From assembly GCA_022579005.1 (NCBI GenBank), contig MU401535.1:62001-126000 (forward strand): a DNA stretch of 64,000 bases, in the 5' to 3' direction. The notes below the pieces were generated by a model. It saw only the letters and a list, made by a program, of their open reading frames with translations. It had not been told where the DNA came from and ran no database searches. Below are positions 1 through 12,137 of the stretch, in pieces. This DNA comes from Poronia punctata (Eukaryota; Ascomycota; Sordariomycetes; Xylariales; Xylariaceae). Within the stretch, counting starts at the first letter, position 1. Each line of letters begins with the position of its first letter. Both the position numbers and the translations under genes were made by a program.

Positions 1-1595
1 TTATGCATACGAGTAGCTACGACGGAGTACAGGTAAGAAATATGTGGGGAAGTAGTATGGTAACCTCATTTGAGCGCGTACACGTACAGTGTGCTACTGT
101 GTTCGACCCTCCATTACTCCTGTTGTCAACTTGTCATCGATCTACCCCACCAATCCAACAAAGATAAAACTCTTATGCGTCAAGTTTGTTTGTTCATATT
201 ATCTAGACTAAGTAGGTAACATACCACAAGCTAAAGGGAGTGAGAAAACTGACCTTAGGACTAGTATTTGATCTCCTTGACCAATTAGGGCAATACTATG
301 GCCAAAGGTAAGCCAGCCGCTTATTATCTTACGACAATTTATTTCATGTGATGCCGGCATCTCACTTGCAAACGGTATTAGGTGCTGCGGGACTGCCTAA
401 AGAATTCAGAGTCCTAAAAATAGATTTTATGGGGCTTAGCGGCCAAGTACCTAGGGATCCTAGATTGTGAGAAAAGGGAAGCAGCTTTTACACGTAATTA
501 CACGTACAACAGGAGCCATGTATACTAGGTACATGTAGATATATCAGGATTACTCGTAGGCAATCTTTAATAAATGCCTCCGAATTTCTTTTCCCTTGGT
601 CGAATTATATGTTGGCATATCTCATACAGCGCCACCACAGGCTGTTAAGGGCGCAATTTTCTGTTCCGGGGACGGGACTGTACATAGGCACTTGGACTAT
701 GCTCCTAGTTTACTCGTAGTCCGGAGCTTCGAAGCATTCAAGCTGTATACAAGCGCTTACAGAGGTGCTCCTTGTTTCAAATCTATCCCAGATAGCGCCA
801 GCATAGCACAAACCACTTCTGGTCTTCAAAGAGGCTTTGGTCTTTTCCTAGTATTGGCAGCCATATGCTAATGTTATCGGGTATCTACTACTTGTTCTTT
901 GTTGAGCCCGGATATCTACACGTAAATGTAGTCTGCTTGCTATACCAGTTAAATTCTATTTACGTGTACTTTATCTCAATCAGAAAGTGCCAGCCAACGC
1001 CAGGTATGTATGTAGGTAACCGCAAACCCTTGGACAGGTTTGCAGACCTCTAGTAACCAATGAAAAAGCCTGTAACCACTACCTACCTACTCGTACGTTA
1101 CTTGGTACTTGCTGTTTTTGTCTGTACTTGCTAGATTTCCAGGGTCCTGGGGTGCCACTACTGTACATAATAGGTACCTCCGATTAGACCGAGCCGCATG
1201 CCAGCTCTTATGTATCTCTGTGAACCAGTACTCCGGTGCTCCGGCCCAAACTAGTGCGGTAGGTAGCCCGTAGGTAACTGCAATACGTAGATCAATGGGA
1301 AGGCGTCGGGATCCTAGGAAGTCTTCCAACTTCCCTTCCTCTCAAAGGTGTCCCTTTCAACAAGTAATCACCAACCTCCCTAAAATCGGACTGTAATACA
1401 TACTTGTACAGGCCATGGACATATGCGCTGGCACAAATAAGCAGAAACGACGCAATTTTCATTTTGGATTGTTGATACTACAAGAATTACGTCCCTGAGG
1501 AAAGAGGGTGTTTGGCGGCGTGAAGATGCGCTAACCTAAGCCCATGGTATCCCCGTCGTAAAACCTGCCGTTCGAAATTTGTACTTTGCTTCACG
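1..1595. other. Intergenic, no gene supported
   Basis: I see no convincing gene here. The open frames are short, mostly begin at non-ATG codons and resemble no family I know. The stretch is rich in short words related to GTAGGTAC and TACGTGTA, for example around 1010-1020, 1080-1100 and 1255-1280, which recur in other intergenic parts of the window. The right end should hold the promoter of the F-box gene starting at 1596. Confidence 0.5.
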
Positions 1596-4500
1596 ATGGC
1601 TTCGCCCAGAGTTTCTCCAGAGTCGTCACCTTTGCTCCCATCTCGGCCATCCTCGCCAGTCTCGCTGCCTCCCTCGTCTTCCCCAGACGAAAAGTCACGT
1701 TTGTCTGCCGGTCGCAACTCGCCTCCAGCTTTCGAGAATCTGCCGGACGAAATTATCCAGCAGTGAGTATTGCCTTTTGGGACCCTTTGGAAAGTCCCAT
1801 CCTCATTGGAAGCATTATCCTGATGACCGTTTCAGCATATTGCAACTGACCGACCCGGACTCGTTTGCGTCTCTTGTCCTCCTCAACTCGAAATGGAGGC
1901 GCGTTTCCCAGCAAGCCCACCTTTACGCATACCACCTCTCCCGATGCCAATCCTATGCCGCAAGTCATCCCTCCGTACCGGCGTCGTGGCGGGATGACAA
2001 GAACCTGCCCAAACTTCGTCGACTGTTCGCTCGCGAGGTGAAGCGAAACCTCTTCGAGGCCTACCTGCGACCTAATAAAACCTTGGTCAAACTCATATCC
2101 AACTCGATCAGCTCGTCATCTGCGCCTGGGGGCGAAGGAATGCAGTTCAGTGCCTCGCCAAGGGGCCACCATTTTTTAGCATACAACTCGTCTCGAATCT
2201 ACGTGCTGGATGTTCGGGGCGCTCAACTTGCTGTGACCCGAGAACTGAAGATACTTCGTCGCCCCGTCTCGACCTGTATCGTGGATAATGGGAGCTTGCT
2301 TGCTGTCCTGTCAACCGATATGCAGGTTGACCTTTACGACTTGACTCAGACGCCCCCTCGTAGGAAGCAGTCACTCATTCTCGATAACACCCCGCGAACC
2401 ATCGCGCTATCGCCCTGCGGTAATATATTGGCCGCCGCCTACGAGGGCGGGATAGAGGTCTCCGCCGTTAACCCTGGAGCCCACCCCACGGAGCGTAGGG
2501 CTGTCAAATGCGATGGTGTGGATGCGCTGGCTTTTTCGCTGGACGGCACGCAGCTCATGGGCACCACGACGGCCTCAAGTACACCCAGTACAGTAATATT
2601 GACGGCACCGTATTATGACCCTGGCAATCAGCTGAATGACGACATTAGCGCATTGTGGACCACGTCCATTCTGTTTCCCAACACAAGCCGCGACTGCAGC
2701 CACGCTGTACTTTTGCAAGAGTCAAGTGCGATGGAGGCGACATGGGCATTCACCTACGACAAGAGTTTCGAGACGTTCCGCGCGGTGAGGATAGACGATC
2801 TTCGCAATGGTATGACGTATTTTACCGGTCCTGTACCGTCCCACGCTTCCCCTGTCCCCATGGTCCCGTGTACACTACCCGCCGCCAGCTACCAAGGCGA
2901 ACTCGTCTCCGCTGGGTTTGAAGGTAAGGATATCTGGCTATACGGTATCCCCGAGGACTTAGAAGCTGCGCCAGAGACTCATCATCCTGCGGAAGCTTCT
3001 ACGGTACCCGCTCTCCACCGTCGCAGCAGTGGGCTCTCTGTTCGCTCCCCCTCGCGTGTCCGGGAGGCCAACGGCGATCGCGTTCCCCAATGGCAAATTT
3101 TATGCGACAAACTGCGCAATACATTTGTGAGTGGGCGGAAGATTGCCGAGCTAAGCGGTGTCAGTAATGTTAAATGGGTATCTGGGTTTGGGGAAACGTG
3201 CCTACAAGAGCGCATGATTATCGCAGCTAAAGGGATTGTGCCCCATAGAGCCATTACCGAAGAAGAAGGCATCGATTTTGTTGACGGTGGGAGAATCACT
3301 ATCCTTGATTTCGACTACGGAGTGACAAACGGTCAGGACGTGGAGATTACCATTGAGGTGGGCACGGTGGAACCTGAAGTACTCGAGGAAGAATACAGGG
3401 ACATAGATACAGAAGTCGCGATTGTTCGAAGGAGAACGGTGGCGCAACGTAGGGGGTATCAAAGCGGCGCGGTGCGTGCCACCACTACTATCAATCGCCA
3501 AGCCGAGAGCCTCCTTCGAACCACTACTTCGGAACAAGACTTGGAAGACCCCCTTATTCCGAGGCGGATGGTAACGGGTCACGATACCCCTCAGACGTCC
3601 GTTTCCGACCCCCTGGATGATGTGTCCTTGGACGAAGCGCAAGAAGCACTCGATGCCCCGTATACACATGCTAGTCCGCGATCGGGCACAACGCTTCGCC
3701 GAGCTGCAACTGCTGCCGCTGTTAGCCGCCGACGCAACCCGCCACAGCCGACAGCTGGCCCTGTCGAGTATAGACGGGCTGACGGCAGGACTCAACACCC
3801 TCATGAAAGCGATGCGGATAATTGGGTCCCCCCTCCTCCTCCATACTCCAAAGAAGACCCAGTGGTGGACTTGCCTTCCTTCCTACGTAATGCTTCCATT
3901 GCGGGCGTCAGGGGCGCCGCACAAGGTGGGACACCGCCCTCGGATATACCCCCTATGCCGCCACTGCCCAGCTTTATTCCGGCTTCTCGGACGCACTCGG
4001 CGGGTAACATGTTGCCTATACATAGCCGCCCTCAATTGCCTCGGATTCACACGGCCCCTCGTTCCGAGCAACCGCGATCTGTCTCGGACAGCCGTGTCAC
4101 TGAGCCACAGCTTAGGAGCAATGGCAGCCAAGATGCCGCGAGTCCAGCTACAATAGGACCTGGCACCTTCGCACAGACAGATGAGCTATATCAAGGTCCC
4201 CCCAACGATAACATCTATGATGCTTCCCCAATTGGTTCGTCATCGCCTGCCTCTTACACACCATCAAGGACTCAGCCAGCAGCAGCGGTAACCCCTCAAG
4301 GCTGGCTGCCTGTCGGAGAGACCCGGTCATTTACGGCTGAACAAACTCCCACTTCCCCCAGATCTCTGGATTCCCTGGATGGTATCGGCTCTGGGCCTGT
4401 CGGGCCTTGCGATGTAGCGTTTGACTTACAGTCTTCGGAGAGTGGCCTGTCGTTTCAAAACCGACGGAGTCTTTCTGAAGTTGTTGATGACGTCCCCGTT

Positions 4501-5289
4501 GTTGGGCGACTGCTGAACGCATCGACATGGCCAAGAACACCACAAGCCCCCTCTACATCTACGTTGTCCGGATACCCACGCTCGGCTCCCGCCGCGAAGG
4601 TAAACCATGAAGAATTACTAGCAGCAGCGTTGCCACCTGCGCTTGAGTCTAGGCCAGAACAGCAGACTCTTGCCATACACAACCGGCCGAGTGAACCCGG
4701 CGTCCCTAGACCATTGTCAACTAGTATGCATTATTCGCAGGCCGGCCCTAGAGACCGTCGGGATTATAACCAACGATTCAATACACTGCCGCCACTCCGT
4801 CGTCCGTCTCCCCCCGAACAGCCACTCATCATCAGCACCCCAACAGGGGTAGCCGGAGCATTTGACGCAATCCATGCAGGTTCATCAAGTAGTGTACCTG
4901 TGGTCCCTGGACCAGTGCTGCATGCTCCAGTCCCTCGCCATCCGCGGCCGATCCCAGGGAACCCCTTAAACCGACCCACGGCAGAACGGCTGGAAACGCT
5001 TACAAGTCCCCATACTCGTGGCGAATCTCGCACCGACCCGACTCGACCTGGTGCCTCGGCTACGCTCTCTTCCCAACTCTTCCTGCGTCCCCGGACTAGT
5101 GTGCACCGACGCGCGAGCCGAGCCCGTCGGGGTGCGCTGAAGAACCTCCAGGATGCTAGAGAGAGGGGATGGACTGGGCGCAAAAAGAAAGCAAATGATC
5201 AAGAGGTAGACCACGCTGCAGGTTGGACAGATGTCATGTCTGATGTGGCTCCCGTCCATCCCAAAGCCAAAAAGTGCGCCGTCATGTGA
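1596..5289 (+). CDS. F-box protein with WD40-like region and C-terminal CaaX box
   Basis: Predicted 1,206-residue protein from two exons, 1596-1762 and 1836-5289. The 73-nt intron has a GTGAGT donor and TTTCAG acceptor, and splicing joins the two halves of the F-box. The F-box lies at about residues 47-90 (ENLPDEIIQ, then HILQL and KWRRVSQQA), so the likely role is substrate recruitment for an SCF ubiquitin ligase. Residues of about 150-350 contain repeated beta-strand patterns (LSPCGNILAAAY, FLAYNSSRIYVLDV) like a degenerate WD40 propeller. The rest is long, Pro/Ser/Arg-rich and probably disordered. The last four residues are C-A-V-M after a basic stretch, a canonical CaaX box whose terminal Met favours farnesylation; membrane attachment is inferred. 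The ATG at 1596 is chosen because it alone opens the F-box frame. Confidence 0.85.
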
Positions 5290-6294
5290 AGAAGCCGCGT
5301 GGTCTTACCAGCATGCGGGTCCATACTTCACTCACGCCCAGAGCTGTCTGCCCGAATTACGACATTGAACGACTTGAACTGTGCAACATGCAATCACTCC
5401 ATTTTGGCGATACCCAACTTACATATCTAGCTCATTCCCACATTTGGGGGAGGACTAGATTGGAAAATACCGGCGAGTTCTCAGTTTCATCTTTTTTCAC
5501 ATTTTTTGTGTCTTTTTGGGGTAATAGAAGGGGCTTAAAAAGGGTCGGAAAGTCGCAACTTGGGATGTCACTCGCTATTTACCCGACTATATACGGGGGT
5601 TTTTGGACACAAAGTGGTATGCCCTTATTAGGTAAAGTCAGTTAAATGTGTATATAAACATCAACGACGACTGGCTAAATAGTAGCGCTATAATACTGCT
5701 AATCACCTATCCCGTATTACAAGTAACCGCTTCCTTGGCTCATGTCTGTCTGTCAGCCTTTGGTGGCTAACCCCTAACCCCTTGGCCCTCTGTACTTAAT
5801 TGGATGTCGAAAACTTCGCACATGTGTAGAAGTAAGCCACGTTCAGATCTTAAGAATGTGGCACCGTGATACGCCTCGCTTTTGGTTTTTGTAATCCTGC
5901 GTCTCACAGCAGGCATGACGAACATGAGAGCTGTCGCGTATGAACCTAGATCGAAACTTTAATGCTCTTTTGATCCCCAGCAGCTCTGTTCCAAAACAGC
6001 TCGTGAAAACGAATACGCCATTATCATTACTTAAGTAATGCCGTACTATGACAGTTTATGCAGTATCACCTCCGTTTCGCTTGCATAGAAATACCATGAC
6101 GGGCGAAGAAGCGACGACGCATCGCATATAAATCCCGCCAGCCACATAAGGGGAGTGGTCCGTCGAGTCTTTCCCCGGGCGTCTCGCCTGCCTCTTTATG
6201 CAGGCGCTGCGATCTATTCAGCGCTAATTCACCAAAACTTGAACCCGGGCATCTTCTTTTTCTTTTCGGCTTGGTCTTTAGTTCGGCCACACTT
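5290..6294. other. Intergenic between convergent genes
   Basis: This 1-kb stretch lies between the 3' ends of the F-box gene (plus strand) and the TAF3-like gene (minus strand). It should hold both 3' untranslated regions. It has several T-rich runs (about 5490-5540) and no open frame that looks conserved. No RNA gene or repeat was recognised. Confidence 0.5.
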
Positions 6295-7092
6295 CTAGTC
6301 GAAATAAACCATATCGACCTCGTCGTCGGCGAGGGAACTAAGTCCGGAACTGGGTGGTCGGGAATCGGCACGGTCGACATCCTCTGCAGGTTCGGGATCG
6401 GGCGGTCGCAGCGTAGCCTTTCGCATCCTCTCCATCCACGCGGCAATACTTGTGTCCGGACCGCCTTCTATCTGGATCTCGCCGTGGTCTATACTGCGGC
6501 CTAGAATAGTTCCGACGTACTTGGATTCTTGGTCGGTTTTGTTGTGTTTTCTCTTTAGCGCTGCGTTGGGAAGTTAGTTTGGGAACTCCAGCTTGATAAC
6601 GGCAGATCACCTACCATCTAGATAATCTGTCGGTCTGCTCTCCTCCACTATACCGTCTTCTCCCTCAACGTCGGCAGCGATGGTGGGCGGGGCCACTACG
6701 CCGGCAATCTTGCGTATGCGCATATTCTTGCGGCCCGTGGCCCAGCGTATGAACTCGTCGACACCTCGCGTGTCTTCGTATTCGTCTAGGGAGGGAGGAG
6801 GCGGAGGGGCGGAACCGGGATTCAACGCGCCGCATTCTTCCAGAGCCATACGCACGTCCACCACGTCGGGCGTGCCCGGGGGTCCGAGGTAGTTGTTCAT
6901 GGTGGCGTGTTCGGCCGTCCGTTTCGCGATCGAGTACATGTACTGCGCCGCTATCTCCGTCAGAGTGTCGATTGTGCTGTGTGTCGACGAGTAGTAGCCC
7001 TGCGCGCGTAGGATCTGGAGGATGGCTGGACGTAGGAGCGCGAGGTGGATTTCAGATGCCGTGTACGGACGGTGGCCGTTGTATGATGCCAT
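6295..7092 (-). CDS. TAF3-like histone-fold (BTP domain) protein, probable TFIID subunit
   Basis: Predicted 247-residue protein on the minus strand from exons 7092-6615 and 6560-6295, separated by a 54-nt intron (GTAGGT donor, CTAAC branch site, ACGCAG acceptor). Residues of about 10-75 form a bromodomain-associated (BTP) histone fold with helix patterns such as IHLALLRPAILQILRAQG and IAAQYMYSIAKRTAEHA. This domain is found in TAF3, TAF8 and SPT7; the short length and simple C-terminus fit fungal TAF3 best. A Pro-rich linker at about 110-118 follows. The C-terminal exon is basic (KRKHNK) then acidic (DDEVDMVYFD at the end). The gene is divergent from the TAF7 gene at 8174. The domain call is firm; the choice of TAF3 over TAF8 or an SPT7 relative is less so. 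Confidence 0.75.
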
Positions 7093-8173
7093 GGTTGCTT
7101 TCTCTCGAGAGCCCGGCAGGCCGGCCGGCTTCGATCTTCTGTGCCGAGGAGGTTTACCTACTTGTAGGTGGATTGGAAGGGTGGATGGATAATGAATGCG
7201 GCGATCGAATGCGTGAGTTGAATGCGTGCTAGATAGAGGCTTTCAATGCCTAAATGTAAAGGTATCTAGGAAGGATGAGGAAGGAAGATGTTTAGAAGCG
7301 ATGTTCTAAAGCTTGTTTGCCAGCTTTGTAGTTATATCGAAAGTATAGATGAACTTGATATTGGAGAATTTATAAACCGAGAGCATTGTTGTGTAGGTAC
7401 TGCGTACCTCTCTATTCCAGAATTGGGACCACCTGTAGGGAGTGGTCCCCATATGCGCAATTGCTACGGCTTGGCACTCTGTCTACCTGTTCTAAGGTCA
7501 AGGCATGCCATTTTTTCAGTTTGTGAATCCAACTGGAGTCCCTTGTGCACATATAGAATCAGCTTAGAATTTTACAACGCTTTGTAATAACAAACGGGAG
7601 TTGACACCAAAAGTTAACCTGAAAGCATATGCGTATCTGTGTAGGTACCTAGGTTCACCATCTGAGCTGAGCTGATGAGGCGACAAAAACGCTAGTCTAT
7701 ATTCGGTAGGGCGTATGGCCTCCTTGGTCTACTTGTAGGTACATGTAGGTACTCGTGGTTGTACCTATCACAGCAGAGACGCAACAGGCATATACGCCAT
7801 GTACCTACTCCAAATTGTAAACTCTGGAGCGCGACTTCAATGCGATTTCTACAGTATTGTCGTCGACTGACCTATGCTTTATTCAGGCTTTCTTCCCAAT
7901 ACTTAACTTGCATGTATGCGTTTGTGCGATCAAGTATTAGGTTGCCTGCAAGTAAACTGTTGTTAAGGCATATCACGTGTTCTAAGGACAGTTGCTATTT
8001 GCTTCTCCCCTCCACGAACTATATAGTCTCCAACATCTTCCCCCATTTTATATCAAACAAGCTTAACGGATCACAAGCTTCCACCTCCGTCCCATCTCAT
8101 CTGCGGCGGTATCTGTCTAGCATATTCTTTTCCACAGAGATCTACTCTTTCTTAACGCTAGAGCGTTACTGTG
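7093..8173. promoter_or_regulatory. Shared upstream region of divergent TFIID-type genes
   Basis: This 1,081-bp region separates the start codons of the TAF3-like gene (minus) and TAF7 (plus) and should contain both promoters. Several copies of GTAGGTAC-like words occur (about 7151, 7395, 7642, 7736 and 7750). A pyrimidine-rich stretch lies just before the TAF7 start (about 8075-8150). No defined transcription factor site can be named, and no additional gene is supported. Confidence 0.45.
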
Positions 8174-9784
8174 ATGGCGCCTATCACTCCGAAACCAACT
8201 TTGAAGCTCAATACGACACAGCAGCGAATGCCACCCCCTCCCACAACATCTACCACTCCCGCAGGCGAGAACCCGCGACCGATCCTGAAGCTCAACACTA
8301 GCTCCAGACAACCGTCATTTAGTGGCGATGGAGCGACCCCGACTCCCTCTGGGGATAAAAAAATCAAGATCAAGATAAACAGTCAACCAGGCACACCAGC
8401 TCCTACCGCGGCCTCTCAGACGACAAGTGCTTTAAAAACAAAAGCTGGTCGTACCTCCAAGCCCACCGCCAAACTTGCCGAATCAAAGAAACGCGGCTAC
8501 GATGATAGCGACGAGGACAAACCCATGGCCGCCTCTCGAGCAGAGGCTCGGCCAAGCAAGACCATCAAGCTCACGCATAAACTCACCCACAAAATCAAGC
8601 CTTCTGCCGGTAGCTCTCAGACGGTTAGCACTCCTATTAGCGCCATCCGATTCAGACCCAAGGGAGAGCCAGTGCCACATCGGCCCGGAGACGCATACGA
8701 TTCGGAAGCTAGCGATCGTGAGGCGGATCCTCAGCGAGAGACAAATTTCATACTCCGCGTCATGGATGGAGCGCCCGCACAGTACCTGAAAAATGCGCTA
8801 GCAGAAGGTACAATTGGTCAGCCAAAGGCCAATGGTGGCGCCGATTTCGCGGTCCAGTTCATAGATGCCAAAGAACGCAGGGCAATGGTTACAATCAACG
8901 GCGTTAATTACGCTGCTGTCTTGGTACAACTGCCGACTATCACTGAGGCTATGAAAACCTGGGACCGCAGAAGCATGATGAAGAACTCCGATATAACGGA
9001 GATGCTGCTGTGTTTCGCAGTTGTCAAGAATGAAGCCGAAGCAAAAGTGGCGCCCTTACCCCCAATGGTAGCGAAAAACGAGCTTAAATGGCCTCATGGT
9101 ATTACACCTCCGATGCATGACGCTCCGAACCGGAGGTTCAGGAAGGCTTTGTCAGAGAAGCAGTGGGAGCGGACCCAGAATCAGGTTACCAAGCTTCTTG
9201 AGGATGATGCGGCGGCAGAGGAAGTCAGAACCGAAATAGTAATGGACGATGACGGCTACGGCGACTATGACGAAGACGAGGACGAGGACGCCGAAGGCGA
9301 GATGGATGTGGACGACTACTTCGGTGACCAGACACAACAAGACATGGAGCTCGAAGTCGATGCCGAGTTGGAAGAGGCGGATCTACTAAGAGAGTTCTTG
9401 GGCGAAGACGAAGAGGTCGACAACGCCACTCCGGCGACCCAGCCAGAAGCTCCTACACCTCTCACTGTTGGTCCTAACACGCCGATGCCTCTTGCCGAAG
9501 AGCAAGCTTCCGAAGCGGAGGAAGAGGAAGAGGAAGAGATCTCGGACGAAGACGATGACGACGACGAGGCGGATGATGACGATGGCGGCAACGACCGCGA
9601 ACGGAAGCAACAACTCAGTGAGCTCAATGAACTACAGAAGCAACTAGAGGAAGCCGAGAATAAACTGAAAGCGACAACGATGCCGATCCTGAAGAAACGT
9701 ATCTCCTCGAGCATCGAGAGTATCAAGAAGGAGATTAATGTCAAGAAGGCGGCCCTTGGATTAACGGAAGCGGAAGAGGAATAG
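8174..9784 (+). CDS. TAF7: Transcription initiation factor TFIID subunit 7 (TAF7/TAFII55)
   Basis: Single-exon gene encoding 536 residues. The TAFII55 N-terminal domain spans about residues 165-330, with recognisable stretches NFILRVMDGAPAQYL, RRAMVTINGVNYAAVLVQLP and WPHGITPPMHDAPNRRFR, the last being a family hallmark. The N-terminal 150 residues are Pro/Thr/Lys-rich and low complexity. Two acidic blocks follow (about 355-390 and 440-475), then a predicted C-terminal coiled coil (about 478-536). In yeast and animals TAF7 binds TAF1 and modulates its activity within TFIID. The first ATG after an in-frame GTG is used as the start (8174). The gene is head-to-head with the TAF3-like histone-fold gene. 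Confidence 0.9.
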   Translation: MAPITPKPTLKLNTTQQRMPPPPTTSTTPAGENPRPILKLNTSSRQPSFSGDGATPTPSGDKKIKIKINSQPGTPAPTAASQTTSALKTKAGRTSKPTAKLAESKKRGYDDSDEDKPMAASRAEARPSKTIKLTHKLTHKIKPSAGSSQTVSTPISAIRFRPKGEPVPHRPGDAYDSEASDREADPQRETNFILRVMDGAPAQYLKNALAEGTIGQPKANGGADFAVQFIDAKERRAMVTINGVNYAAVLVQLPTITEAMKTWDRRSMMKNSDITEMLLCFAVVKNEAEAKVAPLPPMVAKNELKWPHGITPPMHDAPNRRFRKALSEKQWERTQNQVTKLLEDDAAAEEVRTEIVMDDDGYGDYDEDEDEDAEGEMDVDDYFGDQTQQDMELEVDAELEEADLLREFLGEDEEVDNATPATQPEAPTPLTVGPNTPMPLAEEQASEAEEEEEEEISDEDDDDDEADDDDGGNDRERKQQLSELNELQKQLEEAENKLKATTMPILKKRISSSIESIKKEINVKKAALGLTEAEEE

Positions 9785-10776
9785 TAAAGTTCCGTAGCCG
9801 CCAAACAGCGTGCTGGAGTGCCGGAAGAAGCGCCAGCGAACGGTGATCGATGAAGCCCTGAAGTAATTTTGACTCTGATTATGGAACAGTACATTCGATG
9901 GATATAGGTACTTGTGGTCGCAAAAAGGCCAAAGCGACCTGGGGTTAGCGTTGTCGTTTTTGTTTTTACATCTGTTAATTGGTTTTACAACCCCGGGGCA
10001 TGGCCCGGAAGGGAGGAATATGGGCATGGGAAATATGGTTTATTGATACCCCATCTGCGATTCTCGATAGAAGTCCTGGGCACCCCAAGGATTTAATTTA
10101 GCTTCATTCTCTCATTCATCTGAACGTAGATGTAGCTCGCTTGCAGAGGACTCTCCCCCCAAAATAGTAGGATTGTATCTGGCCATGAGGGTTTCGGGAT
10201 GATGCCCTGGGGGCGTAAAATGGCCCAACTAAAATAATTTGGCTTCACTACTTCACTTTAAAGTAAGCCAGCAACTTCTGGCTTGGCCCTTTCTCCCCAC
10301 GGTAATGGGGCAACGTCAAGGTATAGTTTGCTTGCATACAACTCCTATCATACAGGTGCTCGAACGAGAGCAAGCCCCATTCTAAATGCTGGATGTGCGG
10401 ATCTTTGTACATCTCGTCCGTCTCCATTTACAATTTATATATATACAGAAAACTACACAGGCAGCAAGCCGCACGGAACTGCTGCACTTAGATTCGCCCC
10501 CGTGGATTTTCTTGTCTGCCCTGTGCGCTATACATCGGGAGCCCGCTCGCTGTGCTTCTGTGGGCTCGTGCGTCTCTTCCCCGTATTGGGCTTGCATATC
10601 CGCTGGAAAATAAAGGAGGGAGTATAGACAGTGGATGGCCTGAAGACAAGCCGTGGGAAGCTAGAGGGAGGGAAGAAAAGGAATGAGAAACGAGAACCCA
10701 CGAACCCTCCATAGGTCTCTGGTTTCGGGTATGTCTCTTTCCTCCCTCCCTTCCCCCTTTCTTTGGTTTTCCCCTA
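9785..10776. other. Intergenic between convergent genes
   Basis: This stretch of about 1 kb lies between the stop codons of TAF7 (plus) and the mL54 gene (minus). It should hold both 3' untranslated regions. The open frames here lack conserved features. A CT-rich run lies at about 10735-10775, just beyond the mL54 stop. Confidence 0.5.
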
Positions 10777-11564
10777 TTACATGGACTTGAGGTAGTTGCT
10801 CTCCTTTATCTTGGCCTTGCGCTCGCGCCGCATGGACCGACGTAATTCCTCCCGGGTATTGCGGGCCGCGACGGCGCCCTCGGGCGTGCCTTCCTCGTTC
10901 GCCGGCAAGTTGATGGTCTGCTGGTGTAGGGGGATCTTGGGCGCCAGGGCCTCGATGTCGCCCGCGGCGAGCAGTTTCGCCTCAGCGGCGCGCTGGCGCT
11001 TCATGGCTAGTTTACGCTGTTTCTTTGATTTCGCTGTGCGGAGACGTTCGCATTAGCAAGTTTTCTTTACTTCCATTGTTGTTTGGTTGACTGAAGGTTA
11101 TTATGGTACGAGCTGTAATGTAGCATCGGTCCATGAGAACGACTGTTCGAGCACTTACAGAATTCGTCTCCACCATCTTCCCCGTCTCCCTCCTCAGCAC
11201 GTTTTGCCACGTCTAGACATCTCCACAGCCACTCCGGGTACGCTTCGTCTGCGAGTGCCAGCGGGTCCTGTCCGTTCTTGAAGTAACTGAGTCCGAACAG
11301 CGGGGTGCCTTCTACGCACGAGGATAGCTGCTTTTTCTCGCCGGCAGCGGCAGCGTCCTCGGTCGGTGTGTCTGAAGGAGCCGAAGTCACATTAACGGTC
11401 GCGGTTGCAGTCGTGGCGGATTGTCTTGACACGCTGGTGCTGGAAATTGGTCTCAGGCTGCGGATAGGGAGACTCCAGTTCAAGGTCCTGGGGGCTGCTG
11501 TTGCTGCTCGTGCTGTGCGTGCGCTCAGCGCTGAGGCGCGCTGTAGACAACTCCGGCAGATCAT
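10777..11564 (-). CDS. MRPL37: Mitochondrial large-subunit ribosomal protein mL54 (yeast Mrpl37 family)
   Basis: Predicted 220-residue protein from exons 11564-11159 and 11033-10777, with a 125-nt intron (GTAAGT donor, GCACAG acceptor). The N-terminus (MICRSCLQRASALS, then many Arg, Ala and Ser) is a typical mitochondrial presequence. The conserved core has GTPLFGLSYFKNGQDPLALADEAYPEWLW followed, across the splice, by SKKQRKLAMKRQRAAEAKLL, which matches the mitochondrial L37/mL54 family of the 54S ribosomal subunit. The C-terminus is basic (RRSMRRERKAKIKESNYLKSM). An open frame runs further upstream, but the presequence begins naturally at the ATG at 11564. Confidence 0.9.
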
Positions 11565-12137
11565 GGCGTGTCGGTCGCAAGCAGATTTTTGCTGGAGGGA
11601 GAAATTTATCTGCGCACGGCTGCAGCAGGTGTTGCTGCTGTCGGTGACGGTACCTAGGTGTCTGAAGGGGCCGGCACTTGTAATGTTGGATGTGGAATTG
11701 CTAGTTGGAGCTCCAGAAATTTTGTATGGGGTGGTCGGAGCTCTGGGTTGGGATTGGTCGACCAGTGCGGAAAGGTACCTCTGAGCTTGGGACGTGTCTA
11801 GGTCACAGGTCATCTACACGTACCGCTGAGACCGCCGATAAAGGCGATGTATTTTACAGGCAGAGTAATACGAATTGAATACCCAATATTTGTAACGAGA
11901 ATTCAAATTGCACATTTCTTTTAAGTTATGCTTATGTACAATACAATACAACTTTGAGAAATGTCTCAAAGCCGCAATGCGTCTTCAGGGTAGGGTCCCT
12001 ACATAGTGAAAGTCACGCAAGGCTCCCCTTAGCTGTATCTAGCCTTTCCCTGCCCACGTAGTTCCATGCCGTCAATCAAGGCGTGAATTTCGAACTTGCA
12101 AGGTCGATATATTGTCCGGGAATATTCCAATGCCTTC
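11565..12137. other. Intergenic, no gene seen
   Basis: This 573-bp stretch is upstream of the mL54 gene and downstream of the NDUFB10-type gene, both on the minus strand. It should contain the mL54 promoter and the other gene's 3' end. Nothing else was recognised. Confidence 0.5.

Noticed and set aside
1087..1329. 80-codon minus-strand frame
   Set aside because: It starts at TTG, has no recognised motif and lies in repeat-word-rich intergenic DNA.
9316..9894. Ser-rich minus-strand frame opposite TAF7
   Set aside because: It is the antisense of TAF7's Glu/Asp codons and has no motif of its own.
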